Shown piece after piece: positions 34,561-42,758 of a stretch of 64,000 nucleotides of DNA. The position numbers were made by a program, and so were the translations under genes. Position 1 is the first letter of the stretch, and each line of letters starts with the position of its first letter. The notes beneath the pieces were generated by a model that saw only the letters and a program-made list of their open reading frames with translations, searched no databases and had not been told where the DNA came from. Origin of the DNA: Chitinophagaceae bacterium. GTDB lineage: Bacteria > Bacteroidota > Bacteroidia > Chitinophagales > Chitinophagaceae. Location: the NCBI GenBank assembly GCA_025360525.1, contig JANYCA010000183.1, positions 1 to 64,000 of the forward strand, given 5' to 3'.

Positions 34561-35742
34561 CTACAGCACCTGCACAATTAAAAACTTTAAATAGTGTGTG
34601 TATTCCTGCCCTCTTATAATCGGGTGATCGGGGGATTGTGCATTAAAGAGCACCTGCCGCAAAACACGTTTGGCATCTTTGGCCGCATCATAAATAATAT
34701 CTAAAAACAGTTCCGGCTGCACCAGGTTGGTACAACTGGAAGTAACTAAAAATCCGCCGGGCTTTACCAGTTTCATCCCTCTTAAATTAATTTCTTTGTA
34801 ACCGGATATTGCTTTATCAATACTGCTGCGGCTTTTGGTAAATGATGGCGGATCCAGCATTACAACATCCCATTGCCTGCCTTCTTTCGTCCAGTTTTTT
34901 AATACATCAAAAGCATTAACACAAATAAATTCACAGGCATCTTCTAACCCATTTAATGCTGCATTTTTAGTACACATATCAACCGCATTTTGAGAAATAT
35001 CAAGCCCCAGTACTTTTTTGGCTCCATAATGTGCAGCGCAAATTTCGAACGAACCTGTGTAGCAAAAAGCACCCAGTACATCTGCATCTTTTACAATATG
35101 CTGTATAGCCTTCCGGTTATCTTGTTGGTCAAGAAAAAAACCTGTTTTCTGGCCATTCGCAATATCTACATTGAACTTAACTCCATTTTCAATAATTACA
35201 ATATTGGTATCAAACTCAGCCGATAAAAAACCTTTTTGTTGTTGCATGCCTTCCAGTTCTCTTACCGGAACATCGTTGCGTTCGTAAATACCTTTGGGGT
35301 TAAAAATTTGTTCAAGGGCCATTACAATGGCCGGTTTCCAAATATCAATGCCCAATGCCAATGTTTGCAAAACAAAATAATCGTTGAATTTGTCAATTAT
35401 CAGTTGGGGCAAGCCATCCGCCTCGCCAAACACCAGCCGACAGTTCTCCGTATAACCAATCTTTTGTCGGTAAGCCCATGCTGCTGCTATTCTGTTAAAA
35501 AAAAACTGGTCATTAATCGTCTCTGACTTATCCCTTGTAAACAGCCGAACCATTATTTGCGACTGCGGATTGGCATATCCTCTACCGATAAATTTTTTAT
35601 CAAAGGTGTAAACATCAACAATTTCACCGGGCTTTGCGGCTGTATCCAACGCCATCCCCCTGTTTATTTCATTGGCAAAAACCCATGGATGCCCGTTTTC
35701 TACCCTGCGACTGATATTCTTTTTTAGCACAATACTTTTCAT
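34561..35742 (-). CDS. rlmI: 23S rRNA cytosine methyltransferase, RlmI type
   Basis: 393 residues from the ATG at 35742 (MKSIVLKKNISRRVENGHPW). N-terminal PUA domain (about 1-75: GHPWVFANEI, GEIVDVYTFDKKFIGRGYAN), a central EEHEH-like domain, and a C-terminal Rossmann methyltransferase with VLGAFCYTGSFEICAAHYGA, GLDISQNAVDMC and the catalytic-loop VVMLDPPSFTKS. The cysteine in the C-terminal SSCTNLV is usual for these m5C enzymes. Convergent with the tlpA-like gene. Site specificity (m5C1962 in E. coli) is assumed from the family. Confidence 0.92.
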   Translation of the reverse strand: MKSIVLKKNISRRVENGHPWVFANEINRGMALDTAAKPGEIVDVYTFDKKFIGRGYANPQSQIMVRLFTRDKSETINDQFFFNRIAAAWAYRQKIGYTENCRLVFGEADGLPQLIIDKFNDYFVLQTLALGIDIWKPAIVMALEQIFNPKGIYERNDVPVRELEGMQQQKGFLSAEFDTNIVIIENGVKFNVDIANGQKTGFFLDQQDNRKAIQHIVKDADVLGAFCYTGSFEICAAHYGAKKVLGLDISQNAVDMCTKNAALNGLEDACEFICVNAFDVLKNWTKEGRQWDVVMLDPPSFTKSRSSIDKAISGYKEINLRGMKLVKPGGFLVTSSCTNLVQPELFLDIIYDAAKDAKRVLRQVLFNAQSPDHPIIRGQEYTHYLKFLIVQVL

Positions 35743-35828
35743 GCCGCAAAGGTAGTTTTTAGCAAGCATCTAACTTAAAAAGGCTGGGACAGCCGTTAAA
35801 AGTTGACAATTTGACTGCAAATGAAGCC

Positions 35829-35858
35829 TTGGCAAACTGTTTGACATTTGTACCTTTG
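35829..35858 (+). promoter_or_regulatory. Promoter upstream of grpE
   Basis: TTG at 35829-35831 and TACCTTTG at 35851-35858 with 19 bp between them fit the Bacteroidota promoter pattern. The grpE start is 41 bp further down. No CIRCE-type inverted repeat is visible. Confidence 0.7.
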
Positions 35859-35899
35859 CCATCCAAAATAACAAATCAATCACTCAAAATATACCATGT

Positions 35900-36478
35900 A
35901 TGGAACAGAAAAACACAATGAATACCGAAGAAGAAACGGTTACTGCCAATAATAATTTTGAAGAAATAAATATAAACGCTGATGCAGACATTTCTGGAAT
36001 TGCCGATGTAAGCGATCCGGATGAGAAGAAACTTACAGAAAAACTGCAGGAAGAACTGTTGGAGCAGAAGGATAAATACATCCGTTTATTTGCCGAATTT
36101 GATAATTATAAAAGAAGGAGTGCCAAGGAAAGGATTGAATTGATCCAAACTGCCGGAAAGGAAGTAATTACTTCTATGCTGGATGTACTCGATGATTGCG
36201 ACAGGGCAGAGAAACAATTACAAACCAGCAACGACATTGAGCAGCTAAAACAAGGCATACAACTGGTTTTTGGCAAATTAAGAACCGTAATGCAATCAAA
36301 AGGTTTGAAAGCAATGGAAAGCATTAATACCATTTTTGATGTTGAAAAACATGAGGCCATTACCGAGATACCTGCACCTAATGACGATATGAAAGATAAA
36401 ATACTGGATGAGGTGCAGAAAGGTTATTATCTCAACGACAAAATTATTCGTTTTGCAAAAGTGGTGGTAGGTAAGTAA
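35900..36478 (+). CDS. grpE: Nucleotide exchange factor GrpE
   Basis: 192-residue cochaperone that releases ADP from DnaK. The acidic, disordered N-terminus (about 1-45) is followed by a coiled-coil helix (EKLQEELLEQKDKYIRLFAE) and the GrpE core with FDNYKRRSAKERIELIQ and the C-terminal beta domain ending DKIIRFAKVVVGK. An ATG at 35900 is used. dnaJ follows after 120 bp; dnaK is not in the window. Confidence 0.96.
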   Translation: MEQKNTMNTEEETVTANNNFEEININADADISGIADVSDPDEKKLTEKLQEELLEQKDKYIRLFAEFDNYKRRSAKERIELIQTAGKEVITSMLDVLDDCDRAEKQLQTSNDIEQLKQGIQLVFGKLRTVMQSKGLKAMESINTIFDVEKHEAITEIPAPNDDMKDKILDEVQKGYYLNDKIIRFAKVVVGK

Positions 36479-36548
36479 CGCCGCAGCGCTTTTCCAATAC
36501 TTGTGGGAAGTTTGCGTAATTAATATAAGCAATTTTTTATTTATAATC

Positions 36549-36590
36549 AGCCTTATTTTTAAGGCTAAAAACCTCGCCGCTGGAAAGCGG
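36549..36590 (+). promoter_or_regulatory. Two hairpins in the grpE-dnaJ spacer, possible translation control element
   Basis: First hairpin AGCCTTA (36549-36555) with TAAGGCT (36560-36566). Second hairpin CCGCT (36577-36581), GGAA loop, AGCGG (36586-36590), ending 8 nt before the dnaJ ATG. GGAA fits the GNRA tetraloop pattern. Position directly before a heat-shock gene suggests an RNA thermometer or a processing site; this is inference. Confidence 0.45.
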
Positions 36591-36598
36591 AACCGGGC

Positions 36599-37771
36599 AT
36601 GAAGAAAGACTATTACGAAATACTGGGTGTATCAAAATCCTCATCAGCAGATGAAATTAAAAAAGCCTATCGCAAAGTGGCCATGCAGTTTCACCCGGAT
36701 AGAAACCATGGTGATAAGGCTGCGGAAGAAAAATTTAAAGAAGCCGCTGAAGCTTATGAAATATTAAGCGATACGGATAAACGAGCACAATACGACCGTT
36801 TTGGTCATCAGGCATTTAGTGGCGGCCGGGGCAATGGCGGCGGATTTGGTGGTGGCATGAATACAGATGATATTTTTAGCCAGTTTGGAGACATTTTCGG
36901 TGATGAAAGTCCTTTTGGAAGTTTCTTTGGTGGCGGCGGTGGTGGCGGCAGACGTTCCTCCGGCAGCCGCAGCCGTGGCGTTAGAGGAAGCAATCTCCGC
37001 ATAAAAATAAAATTGAATTATGAGGAGATGGCCAAAGGTGCCAGTAAAACTGTAAAAGTAAAAAAATACGTTCTTTGCACTACTTGTACCGGAAGCGGTG
37101 CAAAAGATAAAAACAGTTTGCAAACCTGCGGTACCTGTGGTGGTAGCGGACAGGTAAAAAGGGTTCAAAATACTTTTTTAGGTCAGATGCAGACTGTAAC
37201 TACCTGCCCCACCTGCAATGGCGAAGGCTCTACCATTACCAATAAATGTACTGCTTGTAAAGGCGAAGGCAGGGTGTATGGAGAAGAGACTGTGACGATA
37301 GATATTCCGGCTGGCGTACAGGAAGGAATGCAATTAAGCCTTAATGGAAAAGGTAATGCAGGGGAGCGTGGTGGCAGCAATGGCGATTTGATTGTTTTAA
37401 TTGAAGAGGAAGCACATGAACATCTCCATCGGGATGGATTAAATGTTGCCTTCGATTTACATATTTCATTCCCCGAAGCAGTATTTGGCACGCAGATAGA
37501 AGTACCAACTATTGATGGAAAGGCTAAAATAAAAATTCCGCCGGGTACCCAAAGCGGTAAAATATTCAGATTAAAAGGCAAAGGGTTCCCATCTGTAAAC
37601 AGCCACGAAAAAGGCGACCAGCTTATACATGTAAATGTATGGACACCACAACATGTAAATGGAGAAGAAAAAGATATGCTGGAAAAAATGCAGGCAAGTA
37701 ATAATTTTCAGCCAAAACCAGAAAAAGGAGATAAATCATTCTTTGATAAAGTAAGGGAGATGTTTAGTTAA
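36599..37771 (+). CDS. dnaJ: Chaperone DnaJ
   Basis: 390-residue Hsp40 that delivers substrates to DnaK and stimulates its ATPase. J domain (1-70) with HPD at 32-34; glycine/phenylalanine-rich linker (about 72-125, SGGRGNGGGFGGGMN); four zinc-binding CxxCxGxG repeats (CTTCTGSG, CGTCGGSG, CPTCNGEG, CTACKGEG) at about 157-225; C-terminal substrate domains to 390. Downstream of grpE. Its stop overlaps the stop of the convergent VWA gene by 3-4 bp, without a terminator between. Confidence 0.97.
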   Translation: MKKDYYEILGVSKSSSADEIKKAYRKVAMQFHPDRNHGDKAAEEKFKEAAEAYEILSDTDKRAQYDRFGHQAFSGGRGNGGGFGGGMNTDDIFSQFGDIFGDESPFGSFFGGGGGGGRRSSGSRSRGVRGSNLRIKIKLNYEEMAKGASKTVKVKKYVLCTTCTGSGAKDKNSLQTCGTCGGSGQVKRVQNTFLGQMQTVTTCPTCNGEGSTITNKCTACKGEGRVYGEETVTIDIPAGVQEGMQLSLNGKGNAGERGGSNGDLIVLIEEEAHEHLHRDGLNVAFDLHISFPEAVFGTQIEVPTIDGKAKIKIPPGTQSGKIFRLKGKGFPSVNSHEKGDQLIHVNVWTPQHVNGEEKDMLEKMQASNNFQPKPEKGDKSFFDKVREMFS

Positions 37772-39621
37772 TCATCTTCGTCTTTATGTTTTCGTTTTGA
37801 TTTGGACTTGCTGTAAAGTTTTTTAGCATCTGCCACCATCTTTACAAATTGTTTTTGCAGGTAGTCATTTTGATTACAAGCATTTATTGCAATATGCTCC
37901 AGTAATGGCCAATCAGCTGCTTTGATAAGGTATTTAGATTCCCGTAATTTTAATCCAAATAATGCAATGGCAGCACCTAACTGCAACTCCTTGTTGATGC
38001 TGTTAAATTCAGCAATGTTGGCAGTGCATTGGTAGTGAATTTTCTTTTCTACTTTGTCATGGATGGGTGTATATCTTAATGTAACGTCAGCTAGCTGTTT
38101 GTTAGCGGTTGGGATAGCCACCAGGCTGACACTATCTGTAAGTAGTGTAAGCTCAAAAATGGCCAGTACGCTGTTGCCACTTCCCACTTCGCCCCCTTCT
38201 AACTCGCCGGTACTATCTGCAATTGCATCTTTTTTATTATCAAATCCAATTAACCGGTAATCTTTTACCAAATCAGGATTAAAAGAAACATTTAAAAACA
38301 CATCTTCGGCAATGGTAAAAAAAGTTTGTGTCATTTCTTTCACCAGTACTTTTTCTGCCTCGTTAATATTATCCAGATATGCATAATTACCGTTACCCCG
38401 TTTGGCCAGCGTTTCCAGTTTTGAATCTTTAAAATTTCCCATGCCCACACCCAAACAGGTTAGGTACACCCCCGACCGTCGCTCAAATGTTATTAAATCT
38501 TCTAAGGCTTTCTCGGTGGTTTCACCCACATTAAAATCGCCATCAGTGGCTAAAATAACCCTGTTGTTACCGTTTTTTATAAAACTTTGTTGCGCCATAC
38601 GATAAGCCAGTCTGATGCCGGATTCGCCGGGCGTATCGCCGCTTGCAGTAAGTTCTTCGATTGATTTTATGATTTTTTCTTTTTCTGCGCCGCTTGTAGG
38701 TTGCAGCCACACGGCCACCGACCCGCCATACGTTACAATGGTGACTGTATCTATTGCTCTTAAATTTTTTACCAGCATTTGAAAAGATGCTTTCAATAAC
38801 GGCAACCTGTTGGGCAAATCCATACTACCCGAAACATCTATCAAAAAAACCAGGTTGCTCGGCGGTACACTTTCCGTATTAATTTTAACGGCATTTATGT
38901 TTAAAAACAAGAGCTGCTTAGTGGTATTCCATGGGCAGGCAGCTAATTGAGATTCGATATTGAAATGCTCCCCTTTTGCTGGTTCTTTATAGTTTAGGTT
39001 AAAATAATTTAATAGCTCTTCTATTCTTACAGCATCCGGCGGCACCGTACTTTTCATGGCTAAAAACCGTCGAATATTACTATAGCTTGCTTTGTTTACA
39101 TTAAGAGAGAAACCTGTATTGGGAAATTTACGGGCATTTACCAGTTCGTTTTCAACCAAAGAAAAATAGGATTCGTCGCCTACACTCCAGGTATATTTAA
39201 AAGATTGATTTTGATCTTTCGTGATGGAGATAAGCTTAGGCCGGTGTTTGCTGGAATTTGAAGAAAGTGCTTTTAAAACAACTTCTATAAAATTATTGGC
39301 TTCTACAGCAATAGTTTTAGATTCAAATCCATCCAGATCGAGGGTGATGGAATCTTTTGCCTTTGTACTGGATATACCAAAACCACCGGAATTACCGGAA
39401 TAGTACATCATTTTATCCGAGTGCAATACGATCTTTACATTTTGTAAATTCTCTTTTTTTTCATCTTTTATTTGCCCCCTAAGATAATATTGGGCATTGC
39501 AAAGATGGACAATGCAGCTTAAAATAAATATGGATATGCAGTTTTTCAATATGCAACAATTAATATATTTTATCGGGCCATCAACGATTTCTATAACTGT
39601 TCTATTATATTTCGCCGCCAA
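37768..39621 (-). CDS. Exported von Willebrand factor A domain protein (YfbK-like)
   Basis: 617 residues if begun at the ATG at 39621, which overlaps hpt by 17 bp. A TTG at 39549 would instead start MKNCISIFILSCIVHLCNAQ, a textbook signal peptide, and is a serious alternative. Next come a small carboxypeptidase-regulatory-like domain (about 45-115), the VWF-A N-terminal domain (FSLNVNKASYSNIRRFLAMK), a VWA domain with an intact MIDAS D-V-S-G-S in VFLIDVSGSMDLPNRL, and a C-terminal DUF3520-like region. The tail is Lys/Asp-rich. Probably a periplasmic or surface protein; partner unknown. Confidence 0.85.
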   Translation of the reverse strand: MAAKYNRTVIEIVDGPIKYINCCILKNCISIFILSCIVHLCNAQYYLRGQIKDEKKENLQNVKIVLHSDKMMYYSGNSGGFGISSTKAKDSITLDLDGFESKTIAVEANNFIEVVLKALSSNSSKHRPKLISITKDQNQSFKYTWSVGDESYFSLVENELVNARKFPNTGFSLNVNKASYSNIRRFLAMKSTVPPDAVRIEELLNYFNLNYKEPAKGEHFNIESQLAACPWNTTKQLLFLNINAVKINTESVPPSNLVFLIDVSGSMDLPNRLPLLKASFQMLVKNLRAIDTVTIVTYGGSVAVWLQPTSGAEKEKIIKSIEELTASGDTPGESGIRLAYRMAQQSFIKNGNNRVILATDGDFNVGETTEKALEDLITFERRSGVYLTCLGVGMGNFKDSKLETLAKRGNGNYAYLDNINEAEKVLVKEMTQTFFTIAEDVFLNVSFNPDLVKDYRLIGFDNKKDAIADSTGELEGGEVGSGNSVLAIFELTLLTDSVSLVAIPTANKQLADVTLRYTPIHDKVEKKIHYQCTANIAEFNSINKELQLGAAIALFGLKLRESKYLIKAADWPLLEHIAINACNQNDYLQKQFVKMVADAKKLYSKSKSKRKHKDEDD

Positions 39622-40150
39622 TTAACTGGTAGATTTCGGGTATATTTCGACCCAGGCCATCAAAGTCTAACCCAAATCCCAATAAAAAAATATTGGGAAC
39701 ACTAAAGCCTAAATAATCTATTACTATCGGATATTCCAGCGCTTCCGGCTTATGCAGCAAAGCCGAAATTTTTAATGAGGCAGGCTGTTGGTTTACCAGT
39801 TGTGGCAAAAATTTATTGAGTGTATTACCAGTGTCGACAATATCTTCAATAATAATTACATGACGATCTTTAAGCGGTTCATCCAAACCGATAGAGGTAA
39901 TCACATTACCCGTACTGCGGGTGCCTTTGTAAGAGGCCAGTTTTATAAAACAGATTTCTGCTTCAATAGTAATTTCTTTAAAAAGATCTGACGCAAACAT
40001 AAAGGAACCATTGAGAATGGCTATAAAAATGGGACGTTTATCCTTATAATCAATATTAATTTGTGTTGCCAGTTCTTTTATACGGATACTGATTTCCATT
40101 GCCGGAATGTAAGGCTTAAACTCTTTGCCGTTTACTTTAATGATTGACAT
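39605..40150 (-). CDS. hpt: Hypoxanthine phosphoribosyltransferase
   Basis: 181-residue purine salvage enzyme making IMP (and GMP) from base and PRPP. The PRPP-binding loop is VIIIEDIVDTGNTL (about 96-109); the flexible-loop region LASYKGTRSTGN and the C-terminal base-contact FSVPNIFLLGFGLDF are present. Lies 32 bp after the LysM protein gene on the same strand and overlaps the VWA gene downstream. Confidence 0.95.
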   Translation of the reverse strand: MSIIKVNGKEFKPYIPAMEISIRIKELATQINIDYKDKRPIFIAILNGSFMFASDLFKEITIEAEICFIKLASYKGTRSTGNVITSIGLDEPLKDRHVIIIEDIVDTGNTLNKFLPQLVNQQPASLKISALLHKPEALEYPIVIDYLGFSVPNIFLLGFGLDFDGLGRNIPEIYQLIGGEI

Positions 40151-40182
40151 GGTTACTTATAATTTTTACAACGCTTTATTCT

Positions 40183-41334
40183 TTACCTGGCAACAATTAA
40201 TTGCTGACCAATACTTAAATTATTTCCGGTAAGATTGTTCCATTCTTTTAACTGGGTAACTGTTACATTATACTTTTTAGAAATTGTATACAATCCTTCT
40301 TTGGGCTGAACCAGGTGTGTTTTAGTCGTTGTTTTAGTTATGTCTTTAACGGTGTTTGCTGCTAAGACTGCCCTGTTGTGTTGCAGACTTAATTGTGTTC
40401 CATACTGCAGTTCGGCATCTTCCCTAAGATTATTATAAGCCAACAAATTTTGCAATTGAACTCCCTGCTTTTGAGCCACATCATACAGTGTTTCTCCCTG
40501 CTGTGTGTAGTAATATTCCACCGCTCCTTTCTCTTGTTTTTTTTCAAGATAAATTAATTGGTCCCTGGATATTAAACCATCGATTGTTAAATCGTTGTAC
40601 GATAATAATTTGCTTAATGGTATATCGTTTTGGGTAGCTATTGCTAATAAAGAAGTGCCTTTGGCGGCTAACATGCATTTGCTATTGTTAATTGCTGTAA
40701 CTGAACCAGTGGGTTCCCCGAGGCTGTTTAGCTCATTTTTTATTCCTATTTCTGATACTGCTTTACCGCCAGAATTTCTATTATCATCTTCATTTTTGTT
40801 GATTTCAAATTTGGGCATTTCATCAACTGCGGCTTCAGAATATTGCTGCAAATTGTATTGTTCAATATTCTTTATCAAGATGTCAGGATATTTAGGGTTG
40901 GTTGCGTAGCCAGCTTTTTTTAGTCCCTTCGCCCAACCTTTATAATCTGTAGGTTCAAGGCTAAATAAGCCACTGTAACGATCACTCCCCCGTAAAAAAT
41001 TACTATGATCACGAAAGGATTCTTCGGCATCTTTATAAGATCTGAAACATTCACCCATAGCATCGTCATCATGGGTTACACCAGGGCCCGTCCAATTGTT
41101 TTTACATTTTATACCAAAATGGTTGTTTGATTTTTTTACCAGACTGCTATTGCCACTTTCAGTTTCCAATAAGCCTTGGGCAAGCGTGATAGAAGCTGGC
41201 ACCCCCATTCGCTTCATTTCCCTGATGGCAACATCTTTGTACTGCTCAATGTATTGTTGGGGCGTTAATTGCTGTGCGGATACACTTGTAACCAGCATTA
41301 ACAACACCACAAGTGGAGATAGTTTCTTAAACAT
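40183..41334 (-). CDS. Glucosaminidase (GH73-like) with three LysM domains
   Basis: 383 residues. Signal peptide MFKKLSPLVVLLMLVTSVSA, then a glucosaminidase domain (about 25-165) with SITLAQGLLETESGNSSLVK, where the Glu in LETESG is the likely catalytic acid, and NNHFGIKCKNNWTGPGV, SYKDAEESFRDHSNFL. Three LysM repeats follow (about 220-265, 272-315, 336-382; the last ends LTGNNLSIGQQLIVAR). A secreted peptidoglycan hydrolase for wall remodelling or separation. Possibly cotranscribed with hpt downstream. Confidence 0.93.
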   Translation of the reverse strand: MFKKLSPLVVLLMLVTSVSAQQLTPQQYIEQYKDVAIREMKRMGVPASITLAQGLLETESGNSSLVKKSNNHFGIKCKNNWTGPGVTHDDDAMGECFRSYKDAEESFRDHSNFLRGSDRYSGLFSLEPTDYKGWAKGLKKAGYATNPKYPDILIKNIEQYNLQQYSEAAVDEMPKFEINKNEDDNRNSGGKAVSEIGIKNELNSLGEPTGSVTAINNSKCMLAAKGTSLLAIATQNDIPLSKLLSYNDLTIDGLISRDQLIYLEKKQEKGAVEYYYTQQGETLYDVAQKQGVQLQNLLAYNNLREDAELQYGTQLSLQHNRAVLAANTVKDITKTTTKTHLVQPKEGLYTISKKYNVTVTQLKEWNNLTGNNLSIGQQLIVAR

Positions 41335-41384
41335 AGTTTATTGTAAATTAGATTTATAGCTGCTTTGTAAAAAGTAAAATGATA

Positions 41385-42026
41385 TTATTTTTTCCTGATG
41401 ATACTAATACCATCTCTCATGGTAAGCATCACATTTTCTACCCGGGTATCTGCTTTAACATGTTCATTAAATTTATGAACTGCAACTGCATTTTTGCCAC
41501 TGATGGGTTGCTGTAGTACCTGCCCATGAAACAACACATTATCTGCTATGATTACACCATTCTTTTTTACACTTGGCAAAATTAATTCGTAATAATCAAT
41601 ATACCCTGTTTTATCTGCGTCTATAAAAACAATATCCCAAATTTCCTGCAAGGTTGGTATAATTTCTATGGCGTTACCTGTTAATTGGAATATTTTACCG
41701 GCTTGCAAAGATTTGTTAAAAAAAGATTGGGCAAGTGCTGCATCCTGTTCTCTTAACTCAATTGTAAATAATTTACCCCCGGGTTGCAATCCTTTAGCTA
41801 AACACAAAGCGCTATAACCTGTAAATGTACCTACTTCTAAAATTCTTTCTGGCTGTAATAGCTGGCTGATAACAGCAAGAAATTGTCCTTGTACTTTGCC
41901 GCTGAGCATATGTGCCTGCGGGTGATTTTTGTGGGTGTAATCGTTAATAGTTTGCAACAACTCATCTTCATCTGTTGTAAATCTTTCGGCATATTGTTCG
42001 GCTGCAGCATTTATCAATTCAATCAT
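41385..42026 (-). CDS. O-methyltransferase, class I SAM-dependent
   Basis: 213 residues from the ATG at 42026 (MIELINAAAEQYAERFTTDE), the usual start; an ATG 27 bp upstream is also in frame. The family (Methyltransf_3, catechol/caffeoyl-CoA O-methyltransferase-like) is shown by HPQAHMLSGKVQGQFLAVIS, ILEVGTFTGYSALCLAKGLQ, LFTIELREQD, DIVFIDADKTGYIDYYELIL and GVIIADNVLFHGQV. Needs a divalent metal; substrate unknown. 50 bp upstream of the LysM gene on the same strand. Confidence 0.92.
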   Translation of the reverse strand: MIELINAAAEQYAERFTTDEDELLQTINDYTHKNHPQAHMLSGKVQGQFLAVISQLLQPERILEVGTFTGYSALCLAKGLQPGGKLFTIELREQDAALAQSFFNKSLQAGKIFQLTGNAIEIIPTLQEIWDIVFIDADKTGYIDYYELILPSVKKNGVIIADNVLFHGQVLQQPISGKNAVAVHKFNEHVKADTRVENVMLTMRDGISIIRKK

Positions 42027-42411
42027 CGTATGATGTTTTGTATTTTTTAGCATAATTGCTCTCTACAAAAATGCATGCTTCTTTTTAAAACGAATAAACG
42101 TATTATTTTATTTGGCAAAAAATTGTTTTAATAATTCTCCCGGTAAAAATAAAGCGATAGGCTTACTGTATGTCATAAACCCAACGTTCTTTTTATAAAG
42201 CGTAGTTTATCAAAAAAGCATGCATGAATGTTTATTGAACATTAATGCTGCACTCACCGTTTAAAAAAAGTAAACTTCATGCTTCTGATACAATATCCAC
42301 CAACTGAAAAGCAATACCAGCCTTATTTAAGGCTATTTTTAGTTGATAACAAAATAATTTACCAGCTTATACGTTACATGCCTTATTAATATCCAAATAA
42401 ACTATTATAAC
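42027..42411. other. Spacer without a protein gene; lone plus-strand hairpin with T-run
   Basis: About 385 bp of AT-rich sequence. The one clear element is AGCCTTA-TT-TAAGGCT (42319-42334) followed by ATTTTTA on the plus strand, which looks like an intrinsic terminator with no upstream plus-strand gene. A small plus-strand transcript ending at about 42340 is conceivable; I could not recognise an RNA family. Confidence 0.5.
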
Positions 42412-42695
42412 ATGGAATTACTTTTTGGTGCTAAAGAAAACCGTTTAAAAAATGTACTCATCGGCATTGCAATATTGTTGTTCGCCTTTCTATCAACCGT
42501 ATGGGTTAATCTGGGATCGTAACATAAATTGTACTGCTTGCAAATCATCTCCTTTTCAATATTGATTTTGCAATGTGATTTTCGTTGTCCTGCTGGTAAT
42601 TTATATTTTTGAATGTAAAGACGATTAATCATTTTTCTGCCATTTTTATCCTTCTTCTCTTCGGCAAAAACAGCTATGGCAATAGAGTCGTTCAT
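42405..42695 (-). CDS. Doubtful 96-residue ORF downstream of the symporter
   Basis: Begins MNDSIAIAVFAEEKKDKNGR and is Lys-rich with Cys pairs in the middle (SHCKINIEKEMICKQYNLCY). It is in frame with the symporter, 21 codons beyond that gene's TAG, and those codons are also open. The C-terminal third is antisense to the 36-residue ORF and looks less protein-like. No family recognised; kept only as a low-confidence candidate. Confidence 0.25.
   Translation of the reverse strand: MNDSIAIAVFAEEKKDKNGRKMINRLYIQKYKLPAGQRKSHCKINIEKEMICKQYNLCYDPRLTHTVDRKANNNIAMPMSTFFKRFSLAPKSNSML
42412..42522 (+). CDS. Possible 36-residue single-pass membrane peptide
   Basis: ATG at 42412, TAA at 42520-42522. The peptide begins MELLFGAKENRLKN and continues with a strongly hydrophobic helix (VLIGIAILLFAFLSTVWV), ending NLGS. 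A charged cytoplasmic start followed by one membrane helix is what small membrane proteins look like. It overlaps the 3' part of a minus-strand ORF (42405-42695); at most one of them is likely real. No family recognised. Confidence 0.4.
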   Translation: MELLFGAKENRLKNVLIGIAILLFAFLSTVWVNLGS

Positions 42696-42758
42696 AGGGG
42701 CAACAGATTCTTTTCCGCTGCTGTCTGGATTCTTTAAATAACAACAGATTTTACAGCA

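Noticed and set aside
36764..37168. Antisense ORFs over the dnaJ glycine-rich and zinc-finger region
   Set aside because: Low-complexity shadow of a well-supported gene on the other strand.
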